Shown: positions 1 to 6,764, counted from the stretch's first letter. The stretch is DNA of 8,517 bases from an uncultured Mollicutes bacterium (GCA_900551385.1 URVS01000060.1:1-8517), one strand, 5' to 3'. Notes: a model not told the origin generated them from the sequence alone. A program made the numbers and translations.

Positions 1-360
1 TAATTTATTAAATTTAATAAAATATACGCTATTTCTTCTAATTGCTACTGTATAAGCAATAGTAATAGATAAATGAGTTTTTCCAGTTCCTGGATTGCCT
101 ATAAATACTATATTTATTGCTTCATCATAGAAAGTTGATTCAATTATTGATTGAATTTTATCTTTTTTTATTGATGGCTGAAAATCAAAATCATATTCTT
201 CTATTGTTCTTAAAAAAGGAAATCCTGCAACTTTAACATTATATAATCTATTGTTTTCTTCTTTTGCTTCTACATCTTTTTTTAATATTTTATATATACC
301 TTTTAATTCAGCTGATGATATCTCATCATTAATATTATTTTCAAAAAAAGTGTTAAACAA
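1..360 (-). pseudogene. istB: IS21-family IstB-like ATPase, fragment (runs off window)
   Basis: Reading the minus strand from 360 down to 1 gives one uninterrupted frame that looks like the N-terminal half of an IstB/DnaC-type helper ATPase of IS21 elements. The family's conserved blocks appear in order: an acidic helix (EVEAKEEN-like, here DVEAKEENNRLYNVKVAGFPF), then EEYDFDFQPS, then the Walker A loop GNPGTGKTH at about 85-93, and VYFIKFNKL at the window edge. IstB proteins load or assist the IstA transposase using ATP. The family's first 20 or so residues are missing: the frame has no ATG, only a possible TTG at 360, and a TAA closes it upstream at 391-393. The istA gene that should precede it is absent; an unrelated transposase tail lies there instead. 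The 3' half lies outside the window, so whether the end is intact is unknown. Family call is firm; pseudogene status is inferred from the missing start and missing istA. Confidence 0.8.
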
Positions 361-495
361 ATGATTACTGATACAATGTGGATAAGTGGATTAAAAAATG
401 CTTTTGGTTATGATCCACTTTTATGCAAATGTGGTTATGAAATGGTTTTGAACTATGCTTTATCTATGTTTAGCAAATTTAAGGATGATGGATAA
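361..495 (+). pseudogene. C-terminal tail of an IS91-like transposase
   Basis: The plus-strand frame ending at TAA 493-495 encodes about 44 residues with the signature W-I-S-G-L-K-N-A-F-G-Y-DPLLCKCGYEM. It matches my recollection of the end of IS91-like (HUH, Y2-type) transposases, where an aromatic-rich helix is followed by DPL.C..CG..M. The frame is open back to a TGA at 316, but residues upstream of about 361 overlap the istB remnant and show no family resemblance. The catalytic HUH and tyrosine regions are therefore absent and only the tail survives. Its stop codon shares one base with the start of the next gene (TAATG), the layout of co-transcribed, translationally coupled genes. IS91-like is my best call from the motif; another transposase family ending in a zinc knuckle is possible. 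Confidence 0.55.
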
Positions 496-740
496 TGAAA
501 TATAATTTTAGAATTAAACACAATAAAGATTTTGATACCGATTTAGTTGACATGAAATGTCTAGAATGTGACTATGAAGAAGAAGTCACTCTAGATATTC
601 TTTTAGAATTCTTTGATTCTAGTGTTGATTATGCCCCAACGCTCACTTGTCCTCACTGTGATGAAGATTTATTTGTTCCTAAAGATGTTTATGACCAAAT
701 TAAAGGTAATTTCGTTTATAAATTTGATAAAGACAACTAA
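495..740 (+). CDS. Small double-CxxC zinc-ribbon protein, probably IS-associated
   Basis: An 81-residue acidic protein. Two CxxC knuckles, C22-C25 (CLEC) and C52-C55 (CPHC), are 30 residues apart and separated by a predicted helix (LDILLEFFD), which is the layout of a four-cysteine zinc ribbon. There is no signal peptide or membrane segment, so it should be cytoplasmic. The ATG at 495 overlaps the stop of the upstream transposase remnant by one base (TAATG), and no separate strong Shine-Dalgarno is evident beyond AAGGATG just upstream. Translation was therefore probably coupled to the transposase. A clean intrinsic terminator follows four bases after the stop. I do not recognise a named family. 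The context suggests an accessory gene of the IS91-like element, such as a DNA-binding or regulatory partner, but that is inference. A free-standing host zinc-ribbon protein cannot be excluded. Confidence 0.65.
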   Translation: MKYNFRIKHNKDFDTDLVDMKCLECDYEEEVTLDILLEFFDSSVDYAPTLTCPHCDEDLFVPKDVYDQIKGNFVYKFDKDN

Positions 741-743
741 TTT

Positions 744-767
744 AAGCCTAGGTAGGCTTATTTTTTT
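744..767 (+). terminator. Intrinsic terminator after the zinc-ribbon gene
   Basis: The arms AAGCCT and AGGCTT (744-749 and 754-759) enclose a four-base loop and are followed by a run of seven T at 761-767. It lies four bases past the stop codon at 740 and ends plus-strand transcription. Confidence 0.8.
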
Positions 768-801
768 GCTTTCGTTTTTAAATACAATTTCCTATATAAT
801 C

Positions 802-837
802 AAAAAAATATAGCCATGAAAAATCACGGCTATATTT
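802..837 (-). terminator. Terminator of the GH3 operon, partly bidirectional
   Basis: The ten-base arms AAATATAGCC (806-815) and GGCTATATTT (828-837) form a perfect stem. Two further inner pairs (817-818 with 825-826) can form past a mismatch. On the minus strand the stem runs straight into a T run (the A's at 802-808), so it is a strong terminator for the operon ending at 850. On the plus strand it is followed by a weaker T-rich stretch. Confidence 0.8.
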
Positions 838-849
838 ATTTACTTAAAT

Positions 850-2913
850 TTAAATAGTTGGCGTAAATGGTAAATCATCTTCTGAACATTCAGTAATTGT
901 AAATGATTTATTGCTTGTCCATGTCCATTGATTATTTGTCTCTTTTATACAAGATGCCAATGTTACAATTACACCATCTTGCAAATCACCAGATAAAGTA
1001 TATGTACATTTCATTTCTTGTGTTTGTGGTCCTTGGTATGTAAATGTCCACATAACATTTACAGTTTCATCACCTGGATTAAATATAAAATATGTATTTC
1101 CTTCTTGTGAATATGGATTTGCTTTTGCTGTACTTGTAAAGAATCTCTTTTCAGGTATTGTCAAAGCTCCATCCTTTTCAACCATACTTATTTTATTTGG
1201 TAAAGAAGCAAATATTTCATCGTCGCCACTTATTTTTTCAATAACTTTGATATTCTTTAATAAGGATGAACCGACTAACTCAATTTTTACTTCAACAGTT
1301 TTACCTTCAATAGTAACTATCATTTTATCTAATGATTTAACAACCATTGTTGCATTTTTACCATTTATTAATCCAGTAATTGTATTTGATGCTTCAGAAT
1401 CATCTAAGACAATATCATAAGATTGAACTGTTTTATTTGGCATAATAACATTAACTTTTTTATTTTTTAAATCTAATTCACTCTTTAATGTTGAAATATC
1501 TAAAATTTCTTCTTTTGCATCAGTTACACGTTTAACAATAATTCCAGATGTATCTAATCCATCAACAAATCTATATTTCTTTTTAACTGCTTCATTTGTA
1601 GCGTCTAATACGTATGTTCCTGTATCAACACCAATATTTACTTTAATATCATAATTAAAATTGTTCCAATTAGCTTTTACAATTTGCTTTCCAGGATATT
1701 TCTTTGTGTTTGGTAATGACCATGTAATAGTATTATCCGGATCGAAAATTGCTCCAACACGCAAATCATTTCTAACTTGCATTGCTGTCCATTGAGATGT
1801 ATTTATTTCTTCGCCATATTCATAAGTCAATTTATCAGTTCCTGTATCAACATACATACCAATAACAGGAGTATATAAGAATCCATTAATTTTTAAAGAA
1901 CGAGTTCCCCATGAAAAATCAAGTTTAATATCTGCTGTCCAATCATAGAATTTAGAATTTGATTTAACACACATCATATTAGCGTTAGTGCCACGATTAT
2001 CAATCATTACTAAGCAATCAGAACCATCTTCTTCAATATTATACCAATATCCATAAATATTTTTATTATCTTGAATACCATTATATAATCCATCATCCCA
2101 TAATGATAAATATCCATAAGTTTTACTGTAGTTACCTTGATATCCTTCAGCATAAAATCCTTCAAATTGATAAACAAGAAATCTATCATCATCTTTTCTT
2201 TGATTGAGATTTTTTCCAACTTCTTTTTCAATTTCACCAGTTGTTTTATTTGACCATGGATTATTTGCTTTTGAATACTTTACTGAACTTGGATCGTAAG
2301 GATAATCAATTCTTTTATCAGCAAATTCTTTTTCTATATCAATTTTAAATCCAGTAGAAATATCTTCATAAGAATTATTATTTGCTTTACATATAGCAAT
2401 AGATGTACCAGAAGCAACAGTTGTAGCAATTATCAATAATGCTCCTACACTATATCTAATGATATTATTTTTTGTAAATGATACTTTAACCTCTTTGCTT
2501 GTAATATCATTAAATGAGGCAACAATTGCAATAGCAAGAATTACAACTTGCATAATTGTATATACACAATTTAGAGGAAAGTTACCACCTTGGAATTCAA
2601 CATTATTAATTTGATCTGCAATTAAATTTGGAAATAAATATATCTGTTTCATAAATGAGAAACACATCGCGGCAATTGCACCTAAATGAATAAATTTATA
2701 TTCAGGTAAAGCAATCGCTATTAATTCAATAGCAAAGAACAACAACGCACAAATTCCAATTACCTCAGGAGTATGAGGTACAGCATTATTAGCCATGGAT
2801 GTTTTATATGTTGTAAAAAATAATATACTAAACACAAGACCTAATAAAGCATCAGCTAGCATAAGATAGAAACCTATCTTTTTATCTTTAAAATAATTTT
2901 TTAACGCTTCCAT
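850..2913 (-). CDS. Five-helix membrane protein with large extracellular Ig-like/beta region, function unknown
   Basis: A 687-residue protein that I cannot assign to a named family. Five hydrophobic helices occupy about 14-35, 51-70, 74-97, 113-134 and 152-175. The lysine-rich N-terminus (KNYFKDKK) should be cytoplasmic, which puts the roughly 510-residue remainder outside the cell. That part is rich in aromatic residues and beta-strand patterns. A Tyr/Trp/Gly-rich module lies at about 245-345. Two Ig-like repeats follow, at about 350-428 (LTYEYGEEINTS) and 430-504 (YRFVDGLDTSGIIVK), resembling bacterial Ig-like domains of the Big_3 type. A further beta-rich segment with FIFNPGDETVNVMWTF lies near the C-terminus. 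No LPXTG sorting signal or catalytic motif is evident. The ATG at 2913 lies 8 bp after the stop of the hydrolase gene; its AGAGAGGA ribosome binding site lies inside that gene's last codons, implying an operon and coupled translation. A role as a surface-binding or structural partner of the hydrolase is inference from context. Confidence 0.85.
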   Translation of the reverse strand: MEALKNYFKDKKIGFYLMLADALLGLVFSILFFTTYKTSMANNAVPHTPEVIGICALLFFAIELIAIALPEYKFIHLGAIAAMCFSFMKQIYLFPNLIADQINNVEFQGGNFPLNCVYTIMQVVILAIAIVASFNDITSKEVKVSFTKNNIIRYSVGALLIIATTVASGTSIAICKANNNSYEDISTGFKIDIEKEFADKRIDYPYDPSSVKYSKANNPWSNKTTGEIEKEVGKNLNQRKDDDRFLVYQFEGFYAEGYQGNYSKTYGYLSLWDDGLYNGIQDNKNIYGYWYNIEEDGSDCLVMIDNRGTNANMMCVKSNSKFYDWTADIKLDFSWGTRSLKINGFLYTPVIGMYVDTGTDKLTYEYGEEINTSQWTAMQVRNDLRVGAIFDPDNTITWSLPNTKKYPGKQIVKANWNNFNYDIKVNIGVDTGTYVLDATNEAVKKKYRFVDGLDTSGIIVKRVTDAKEEILDISTLKSELDLKNKKVNVIMPNKTVQSYDIVLDDSEASNTITGLINGKNATMVVKSLDKMIVTIEGKTVEVKIELVGSSLLKNIKVIEKISGDDEIFASLPNKISMVEKDGALTIPEKRFFTSTAKANPYSQEGNTYFIFNPGDETVNVMWTFTYQGPQTQEMKCTYTLSGDLQDGVIVTLASCIKETNNQWTWTSNKSFTITECSEDDLPFTPTI

Positions 2914-2921
2914 ATGTTTTT

Positions 2922-5831
2922 TTATTCCTCTCTATTTTTTTTAACATATTCATAAGCAACAAACATAGCTATAGCACCTAATGTTAAAGCACCAAATACT
3001 CCGTCTATAGTGAATATTACAGGTTTCCACCAAATAAATGGTTCTCCTAATTCAACACCAGTATCTGCACTATCACCCATCCAAGATCTAGATAAAGCAT
3101 ACATAATATTTTTATTTGCTTTTTGACATAATTTTAACAAATAGCCATCATCAGTTGATGTAATTGCGTTTTTAATTTGTGATCCTCTATTTCCATCAAG
3201 ACAGAAGATTTCTGTTCCACCAACAATCATATCTCTAGTTGATGTATATGAACCTTCACCTTGTAAAGCATCATCAATAATTAAACCTTTATAATCCCAT
3301 TCACCTCTAATAACTTCTTGTGATAATACTTTATGACATGCAGAATATGTTAAACCAATTCTATTATATGATGTCATAATTCCTAAACCTTCACCTTTAG
3401 TTAAAGCACCTTCAAATGGTTTTAAATAAATTTCTCTTATTGCTTGTTCATTACAGAATGTTGCTACTCCTTGACGATTTGTTTCTTGATTGTTTAAGAA
3501 ACAATGTTTAATATTCATAATTAAACCTTTTTTTCTTGCTTCTTTAACAATATTAGATGCAACATAATAATTCATAATTCCATCTTCTGACATATATTCA
3601 GATGCACGTGAGCCATATGGTGTTCTATTAATGTTTGCTCCTGGAGCGTTAACACAAGCAACCCCACAATGTAAAGCTTCTTCACCATAGAAATATCCGA
3701 ATTTCTTTTGCATTTCGTGATCCCATGTTGCTGTATATGTTGGTCCAGTAGCGAATCCAGTTGCCCATCTACCATCACCATAAGCAAATGCAGAAAGTAA
3801 GCCTTCAGGTCCTTCAGCAATTGAATTTGATGGTTTTGAAACAGAAGTTACTGCTAAAATACCACGATTATCAGACATTGAAACAACTAATTCATCTAAT
3901 GTCATTTGCTTAATGAAATCATCCCATTTTGGATCATCATAATCAAGTTTAGCCATATCTGAGAATTTAAGATGATAAGGATTTCCACTTTCATCTTTTA
4001 ATTGAACAGCATACTTAGTTCCTTCTCCAGATGTATATGATTCAGCATCATCAGCTTTAGTATATTTTCTCATATCTAAAGCTTCCTTCATTTTGTCATT
4101 GATTTTTAAACCAGTTAATTTTTTAGGGAATGTTGCTTGCCAATCTTTTCTAGTTAAATAAGTAATTTTTTGATCATCATTAGCCCAATAGTTAACATCA
4201 GCGTCATCAAATTTATTTTTTACTTCCACTGAATCATCATAATGAGAATATTTATATGCATCTAATGCACCTGTAATATTATATTTTTTAACTGAATCTA
4301 AATCAGCAGTATAATTCTCACCATTATGATCTAACAATGTTGCACCAGCTTTTTTAGTTGCAATAATATTATTTAATGCTTCATGAGCACCATTACCTAA
4401 TGAGAAATAATATTCGCCATCTTCTAAAATATATTGTTTTTTATTTAATCTATCATAAGATGCTAAGAAATATCTATCAAATTCAATTTCAGTTTCAACT
4501 TCTTTTCCAGCTCCAACTAATACTTTATTATAACCACATAACTGAATTGCAGATTTTTCCACTAAATTTTCTTTGTCATAATCAGTATAAGGTAATTGAC
4601 AATATAATTGAGCAGATGCTCTACCATCTACATTTCCTGTATTTTTAATATTAATTTTTGCAACAAATGAATCAGTTTCTTCTTTATATGTAATGCTCTT
4701 TAATTCTTGATCAAATGTTGTATATGATAAACCAAATCCAAATGGATAAGCAACTTCTCTATGATATGTCCAATTAGTTTCTCCATCATATGTTCCTGCA
4801 CTTCCATTTGCATTACCTTGATTTAAAACACAATCTTCGTATCTTGTTTCATAATATTTATATCCAACATAAATACCTTCATTATATGAAACATATTTTG
4901 ATGACCTATCAACACCTGCATTTCCATCAAATTTTATATCGCCAAAATTTTGATATGCTGCTGAATTTGATGCATGAGCAGAAAATGTATCAGGAGTATG
5001 ACCACTTGGGTTTGCTTCACCAGTTAAAATATGAACAACACCATCTAAAGAATAATATCCTGGCACTCCAAACCAAAGAACTGCATCAACGCCAAATTCT
5101 TCTTTACTTGCCCAATCTAAACTCATTGGCATTGCACCATTTAATAAAACAATTGTCTTTTTAAATTTTCCTGATTTTTTTATCATTCTAAGTAAATTAG
5201 CTTCATTTTCTTGTAAATCAAGAATACCAGCTTTAGGGTCACTATTTTCTGTACCTACTCTGACGAATGTAACAATAGCAGCATCACTAAATGTCGTAAA
5301 TGAAGCTTGAATGCCAGTAGTATAAGAACTTTCAGGAAGTTCAACAATGCTAGTTTCTGATGGCGCTGCTCCACCTTTATATAAATTCCATACCTCTTTA
5401 TTATAATTAAATCCGTTATTCTCAAAAGCATCATTTAAATGTACAACTAGTTTTTCATTTGGCGCTGCACCACCTGCACCAGAACGTAAACATAAATGAG
5501 CTGAATTTCTACCAAACAGTGTAACATTTCTTTCCTTAGCATCTAAAGGAAGACAATTATTTTCGTTTTTTAATAAAACAGCTCCTTGCTCTTCTTGTTC
5601 AACACAATACTTATAAGAATCTTGAATCATTCTTTTCCAACCAGCATCAGATAAACTTCCATCTTCTTCAGCATAATCAGATCTCTTGGAACTAATTTTT
5701 CTAACATTAAGTTTTAAAACGTCATTAATTAGTCCTTCGTTATCTAAAGCGACATTTGTCAATGAAATAAGAGATGTCGTAAACAAAATACCAACTGAAG
5801 ATAACCCTAACCAAAGTTTAGTTTTTTTCAT
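2922..5831 (-). CDS. Membrane-anchored family 3 glycoside hydrolase, domain-swapped
   Basis: A 969-residue exo-acting glycosidase (beta-glucosidase-like; substrate uncertain) that would hydrolyse terminal sugars from oligosaccharides at the cell surface. Domain order is reversed relative to ordinary GH3. After an N-terminal hydrophobic segment (about 5-28) comes the alpha/beta sandwich (GAVLLKNENNCLPL at 83-96, NPSGHTPDTF to 283). Next is a fibronectin-like domain (YPFGFGLSYT at 363-371, INIKNTGNVDG at 393-403). The TIM barrel follows: EGPEGL 673-678, NINRTPYGSR 733-742, KH 775-776, NNQETNR 780-786. A membrane helix at about 938-960 and KKNREE end the protein. Reversed GH3s are known from Butyrivibrio and Ruminococcus. 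The nucleophile is probably D854 in LIIDDAL, where most relatives have SDW or TDY. The acid/base is probably E195 in VGTENSD. The usual DGP substrate-binding motif is EGP here. ATG 5831 is chosen because AGAAAGGA lies six bases upstream; an in-frame ATG at 5867 would put that site inside the gene. First gene of the operon. Confidence 0.92.
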   Translation of the reverse strand: MKKTKLWLGLSSVGILFTTSLISLTNVALDNEGLINDVLKLNVRKISSKRSDYAEEDGSLSDAGWKRMIQDSYKYCVEQEEQGAVLLKNENNCLPLDAKERNVTLFGRNSAHLCLRSGAGGAAPNEKLVVHLNDAFENNGFNYNKEVWNLYKGGAAPSETSIVELPESSYTTGIQASFTTFSDAAIVTFVRVGTENSDPKAGILDLQENEANLLRMIKKSGKFKKTIVLLNGAMPMSLDWASKEEFGVDAVLWFGVPGYYSLDGVVHILTGEANPSGHTPDTFSAHASNSAAYQNFGDIKFDGNAGVDRSSKYVSYNEGIYVGYKYYETRYEDCVLNQGNANGSAGTYDGETNWTYHREVAYPFGFGLSYTTFDQELKSITYKEETDSFVAKINIKNTGNVDGRASAQLYCQLPYTDYDKENLVEKSAIQLCGYNKVLVGAGKEVETEIEFDRYFLASYDRLNKKQYILEDGEYYFSLGNGAHEALNNIIATKKAGATLLDHNGENYTADLDSVKKYNITGALDAYKYSHYDDSVEVKNKFDDADVNYWANDDQKITYLTRKDWQATFPKKLTGLKINDKMKEALDMRKYTKADDAESYTSGEGTKYAVQLKDESGNPYHLKFSDMAKLDYDDPKWDDFIKQMTLDELVVSMSDNRGILAVTSVSKPSNSIAEGPEGLLSAFAYGDGRWATGFATGPTYTATWDHEMQKKFGYFYGEEALHCGVACVNAPGANINRTPYGSRASEYMSEDGIMNYYVASNIVKEARKKGLIMNIKHCFLNNQETNRQGVATFCNEQAIREIYLKPFEGALTKGEGLGIMTSYNRIGLTYSACHKVLSQEVIRGEWDYKGLIIDDALQGEGSYTSTRDMIVGGTEIFCLDGNRGSQIKNAITSTDDGYLLKLCQKANKNIMYALSRSWMGDSADTGVELGEPFIWWKPVIFTIDGVFGALTLGAIAMFVAYEYVKKNREE
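2926..2933 (-). promoter_or_regulatory. Shine-Dalgarno for the membrane protein, embedded in the GH3 gene end
   Basis: AGAGAGGA on the minus strand lies 12 bases before the ATG at 2913. It is formed by the last codons of the hydrolase (Arg-Glu-Glu) just before its TAA at 2922-2924. The placement suggests that translation of the second gene depends on ribosomes finishing the first. Confidence 0.6.
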
Positions 5832-5837
5832 TAAATT

Positions 5838-5845
5838 TCCTTTCT
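5838..5845 (-). promoter_or_regulatory. Shine-Dalgarno that fixes the GH3 start
   Basis: AGAAAGGA on the minus strand with a six-base spacer to ATG 5831. It decides against the longer frame from 5867, whose extra residues lack a comparable site and would place this motif in coding sequence. The chosen start also begins with Lys-Lys before the hydrophobic stretch, as a signal or anchor sequence should. Confidence 0.8.
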
Positions 5846-5880
5846 GCATATTTTTATGCTTTATCAATAAATAATTGATA
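5846..5880 (-). promoter_or_regulatory. Two tandem inverted repeats in the GH3 operon leader
   Basis: Between the promoter and the ribosome binding site are two perfect small palindromes. One is TATCAAT / ATTGATA with a 5-base spacer (5862-5880). The other is GCATA / TATGC with a 4-base spacer (5846-5859), which touches the Shine-Dalgarno. They could be operator half-sites around the transcription start or leader hairpins that affect mRNA stability or ribosome access. The pairing is seen directly; function is inferred. Confidence 0.4.
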
Positions 5881-5884
5881 CACT

Positions 5885-5913
5885 ATTATCATCCTACATG
5901 GAAGCGTTTACAA
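5885..5913 (-). promoter_or_regulatory. Sigma-A-like promoter of the GH3 operon
   Basis: On the minus strand a -35 box TTGTAA (5908-5913) and a -10 box GATAAT (5885-5890) are separated by exactly 17 bases. A-rich tracts lie upstream. The start of transcription would fall near 5878, about 45 bases before the start codon. The -35 box matches consensus at only four of six positions, as is common for regulated promoters. Confidence 0.55.
5899..5912 (-). promoter_or_regulatory. cre-like operator (CcpA/LacI-family site)
   Basis: TGTAAACGCTTCCA on the minus strand fits the catabolite-responsive consensus TGWNANCGNTNNCA at every fixed position. It overlaps the -35 box and most of the promoter spacer, the classic position for repression. 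This is expected for a glycoside hydrolase operon switched off by preferred sugars. A dedicated LacI-family regulator with a similar operator is the alternative. Confidence 0.75.
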
Positions 5914-6055
5914 AAATGACAATCTTGCGATTTTTATTATGCTATCATATTATTAATTTTTTTATTTTTTATAAATAATATATTATAAAAGCTAAATATT
6001 TATGATAATTTATATAAAAAATCATATTTTTTCATTATATATGAAATTGTATTAA
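5914..6055. other. A+T-rich intergenic spacer with no recognisable feature
   Basis: Very A+T-rich with homopolymer A and T tracts. The part next to the promoter could serve as an UP-type or curved upstream element for the hydrolase operon. I see no open frame, RNA gene or repeat worth naming. Confidence 0.5.
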
Positions 6056-6226
6056 AAAACGAAAACATTTTTTTATGATTTAGCACTTCAACAATTAGGA
6101 TTAATTAATATATTTATTGACAAAGTTAATCAAAAAAATAAATGTAATAATAAACATTTTAATGACAAAGTAAATTCAGCTATAGAAATAAAAAATTAAA
6201 AAAATGAATTTAGTGGTGTATTATAA
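6056..6226 (+). pseudogene. Possible decayed IS200/IS605 tnpB 3' end
   Basis: A short open frame without a start codon (6056-6199) ends in KCNNKHF followed by VNSAIEIKN. This loosely recalls the end of TnpB proteins, where a zinc knuckle (YxCxxCxF) precedes D-R-D-x-N-A-A-x-N-I. If so, the second knuckle cysteine and the catalytic aspartate are both lost. After an in-frame TAA the frame continues as KNEFSGVL to 6226, close to the usual KNEGL ending. The resemblance is weak and the fragment is certainly not functional as a protein. It could instead be a random open frame in A+T-rich DNA. Confidence 0.3.
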
Positions 6227-6290
6227 TTTTTTTATTAAAAAATTTGGGCATTATTAAAGCCACGCGCATGAATCGCCGCTAAACTAAATT
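6207..6290 (+). ncRNA. Foldable, locally GC-richer segment, candidate structured RNA
   Basis: Outer arms AATTTAGT (6207-6214) and ACTAAATT (6283-6290) pair. The helix continues with GGTG (6215-6218) against CGCC (6274-6277) across a five-base bulge. Inside are a hairpin AATTTTTT/AAAAAATT (6225-6244) and a short GGC/GCC hairpin (6247-6261). The stretch from about 6258 to 6280 is much richer in G and C than its surroundings and contains GCGCATGAATCGCC. A 'CATGAATC' element next to a possible tnpB end recalls the guide-RNA right ends of IS200/IS605 elements, but this is recollection only. No known riboswitch class is recognised. Confidence 0.3.
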
Positions 6291-6351
6291 TTACAAGTGA
6301 AGATTAAAAATATATTGTTAGTTGTCTATTGTAACAATTAATATAACCTAA

Positions 6352-6643
6352 TTATTTATTTCTATAATTAATAATTAGATTTCTAGTTAAATAGATTTTA
6401 TTGAAGTCGATTTTTATAATGTTGAATTTTTCTAAAATTGTATTACCATAAATAAATTCAATTATTTCATAAAGTGTACGATTATCTTTTGATTTTCTAT
6501 TATAAGAATTAATATGCAAAAATATCAATTCAATTTCATTTTGTGCAAAATCTTTTATAAATTTTTCTTTTGGAAAATAAAATCTAAAAACTCATTATTT
6601 CTTTCTATTTTAGACTTTTGATTAGACGAAAAAATTATAATAA
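6352..6643 (-). pseudogene. IS30-family transposase, C-terminal remnant, frameshifted and interrupted
   Basis: Minus-strand translation gives SSNQKSKIERNNEF in one frame, then RFYFPKEKF, LIFLHINSYNRKS and TLYEIIEFIYGNTIL in another. These are the conserved end blocks of IS30-type transposases (SSxQKGxxExNHEFIR, PKG, SHINSxxRK, TPYE). The frame changes at a run of five T's (minus strand, about 6586-6590), so the gene is broken. The family's HEF reads NEF and PKG reads PKE. The upstream part of the gene is cut at 6643, exactly where the ISL3 element begins, so its 5' portion presumably lies beyond the right edge of the window. TAA at 6352-6354 ends it. The IS30 right tip should lie shortly below 6352; an ATTGTTA/TAACAAT pair at 6314-6338 is there but is not proven to be it. 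Confidence 0.75.
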
Positions 6644-6669
6644 GGCTATATAAAATAAATGTTGGTTAA
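6644..6669 (+). repeat. ISL3 left terminal inverted repeat
   Basis: 26 bases identical to the reverse complement of 8492-8517. It begins GGCTATATAAAATAAATG and includes a GTTGGTT box (6661-6667) 17 bases from the tip. Confidence 0.95.
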
Positions 6670-6686
6670 ATTTTTAGATAAAATTT

Positions 6687-6710
6687 ATGTTGGTTATTTT
6701 TAACCAACAT
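6687..6710 (+). terminator. Left-end hairpin of the ISL3 element
   Basis: Perfect 10-bp arms ATGTTGGTTA (6687-6696) and TAACCAACAT (6701-6710) with a TTTT loop, followed by TCTTTTTATT. It sits between the element tip and the transposase gene, so it could stop transcription entering from outside. Each arm also contains a GTTGGTT box like those in the terminal repeat, so it may double as a transposase binding site. Confidence 0.6.
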
Positions 6711-6731
6711 TCTTTTTATTATATATTTATA

Positions 6732-6744
6732 TTTGTTAGGCTGT
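6732..6744 (+). repeat. Left arm of 13-bp inverted repeat bracketing the transposase gene
   Basis: TTTGTTAGGCTGT ends 20 bases before the transposase ATG and three bases before its AAAGGAG Shine-Dalgarno (6748-6754). It is exactly complementary to ACAGCCTAACAAA at 8370-8382, just past the stop codon. Confidence 0.75.
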
Positions 6745-6764
6745 TCGAAAGGAGTAAATAAATA

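Noticed and set aside
862..876. LPFTP near the C-terminus of the membrane protein as a sortase signal.
   Set aside because: It does not fit LPXTG (the fourth residue is T but the fifth is P), and no hydrophobic segment or charged tail follows.
4376..5164. Open frames on the plus strand opposite the GH3 gene (4376-4648, 4790-5164).
   Set aside because: They are rich in His, Leu, Gln and Tyr, as expected from antisense of an A+T-rich gene. They have no ribosome binding sites and no family resemblance, and they lie within a confidently assigned gene.
5832..5867. An in-frame ATG at 5867 would extend the GH3 protein by 12 residues.
   Set aside because: The extension contains the AGAAAGGA Shine-Dalgarno and a palindrome, and the promoter leaves little leader for it. 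ATG 5831 has ideal spacing and gives a normal Lys-Lys-hydrophobic start.
5921..5938. AATC-TTGC-GATT followed by T's as a plus-strand terminator.
   Set aside because: The stem is only four base pairs, and no plus-strand gene precedes it.
6314..6338. ATTGTTA/TAACAAT pair as the right end of the IS30 element.
   Set aside because: It lies at about the right distance past the IS30 stop codon, but the partner end is not in the window, so no terminal repeat can be confirmed.
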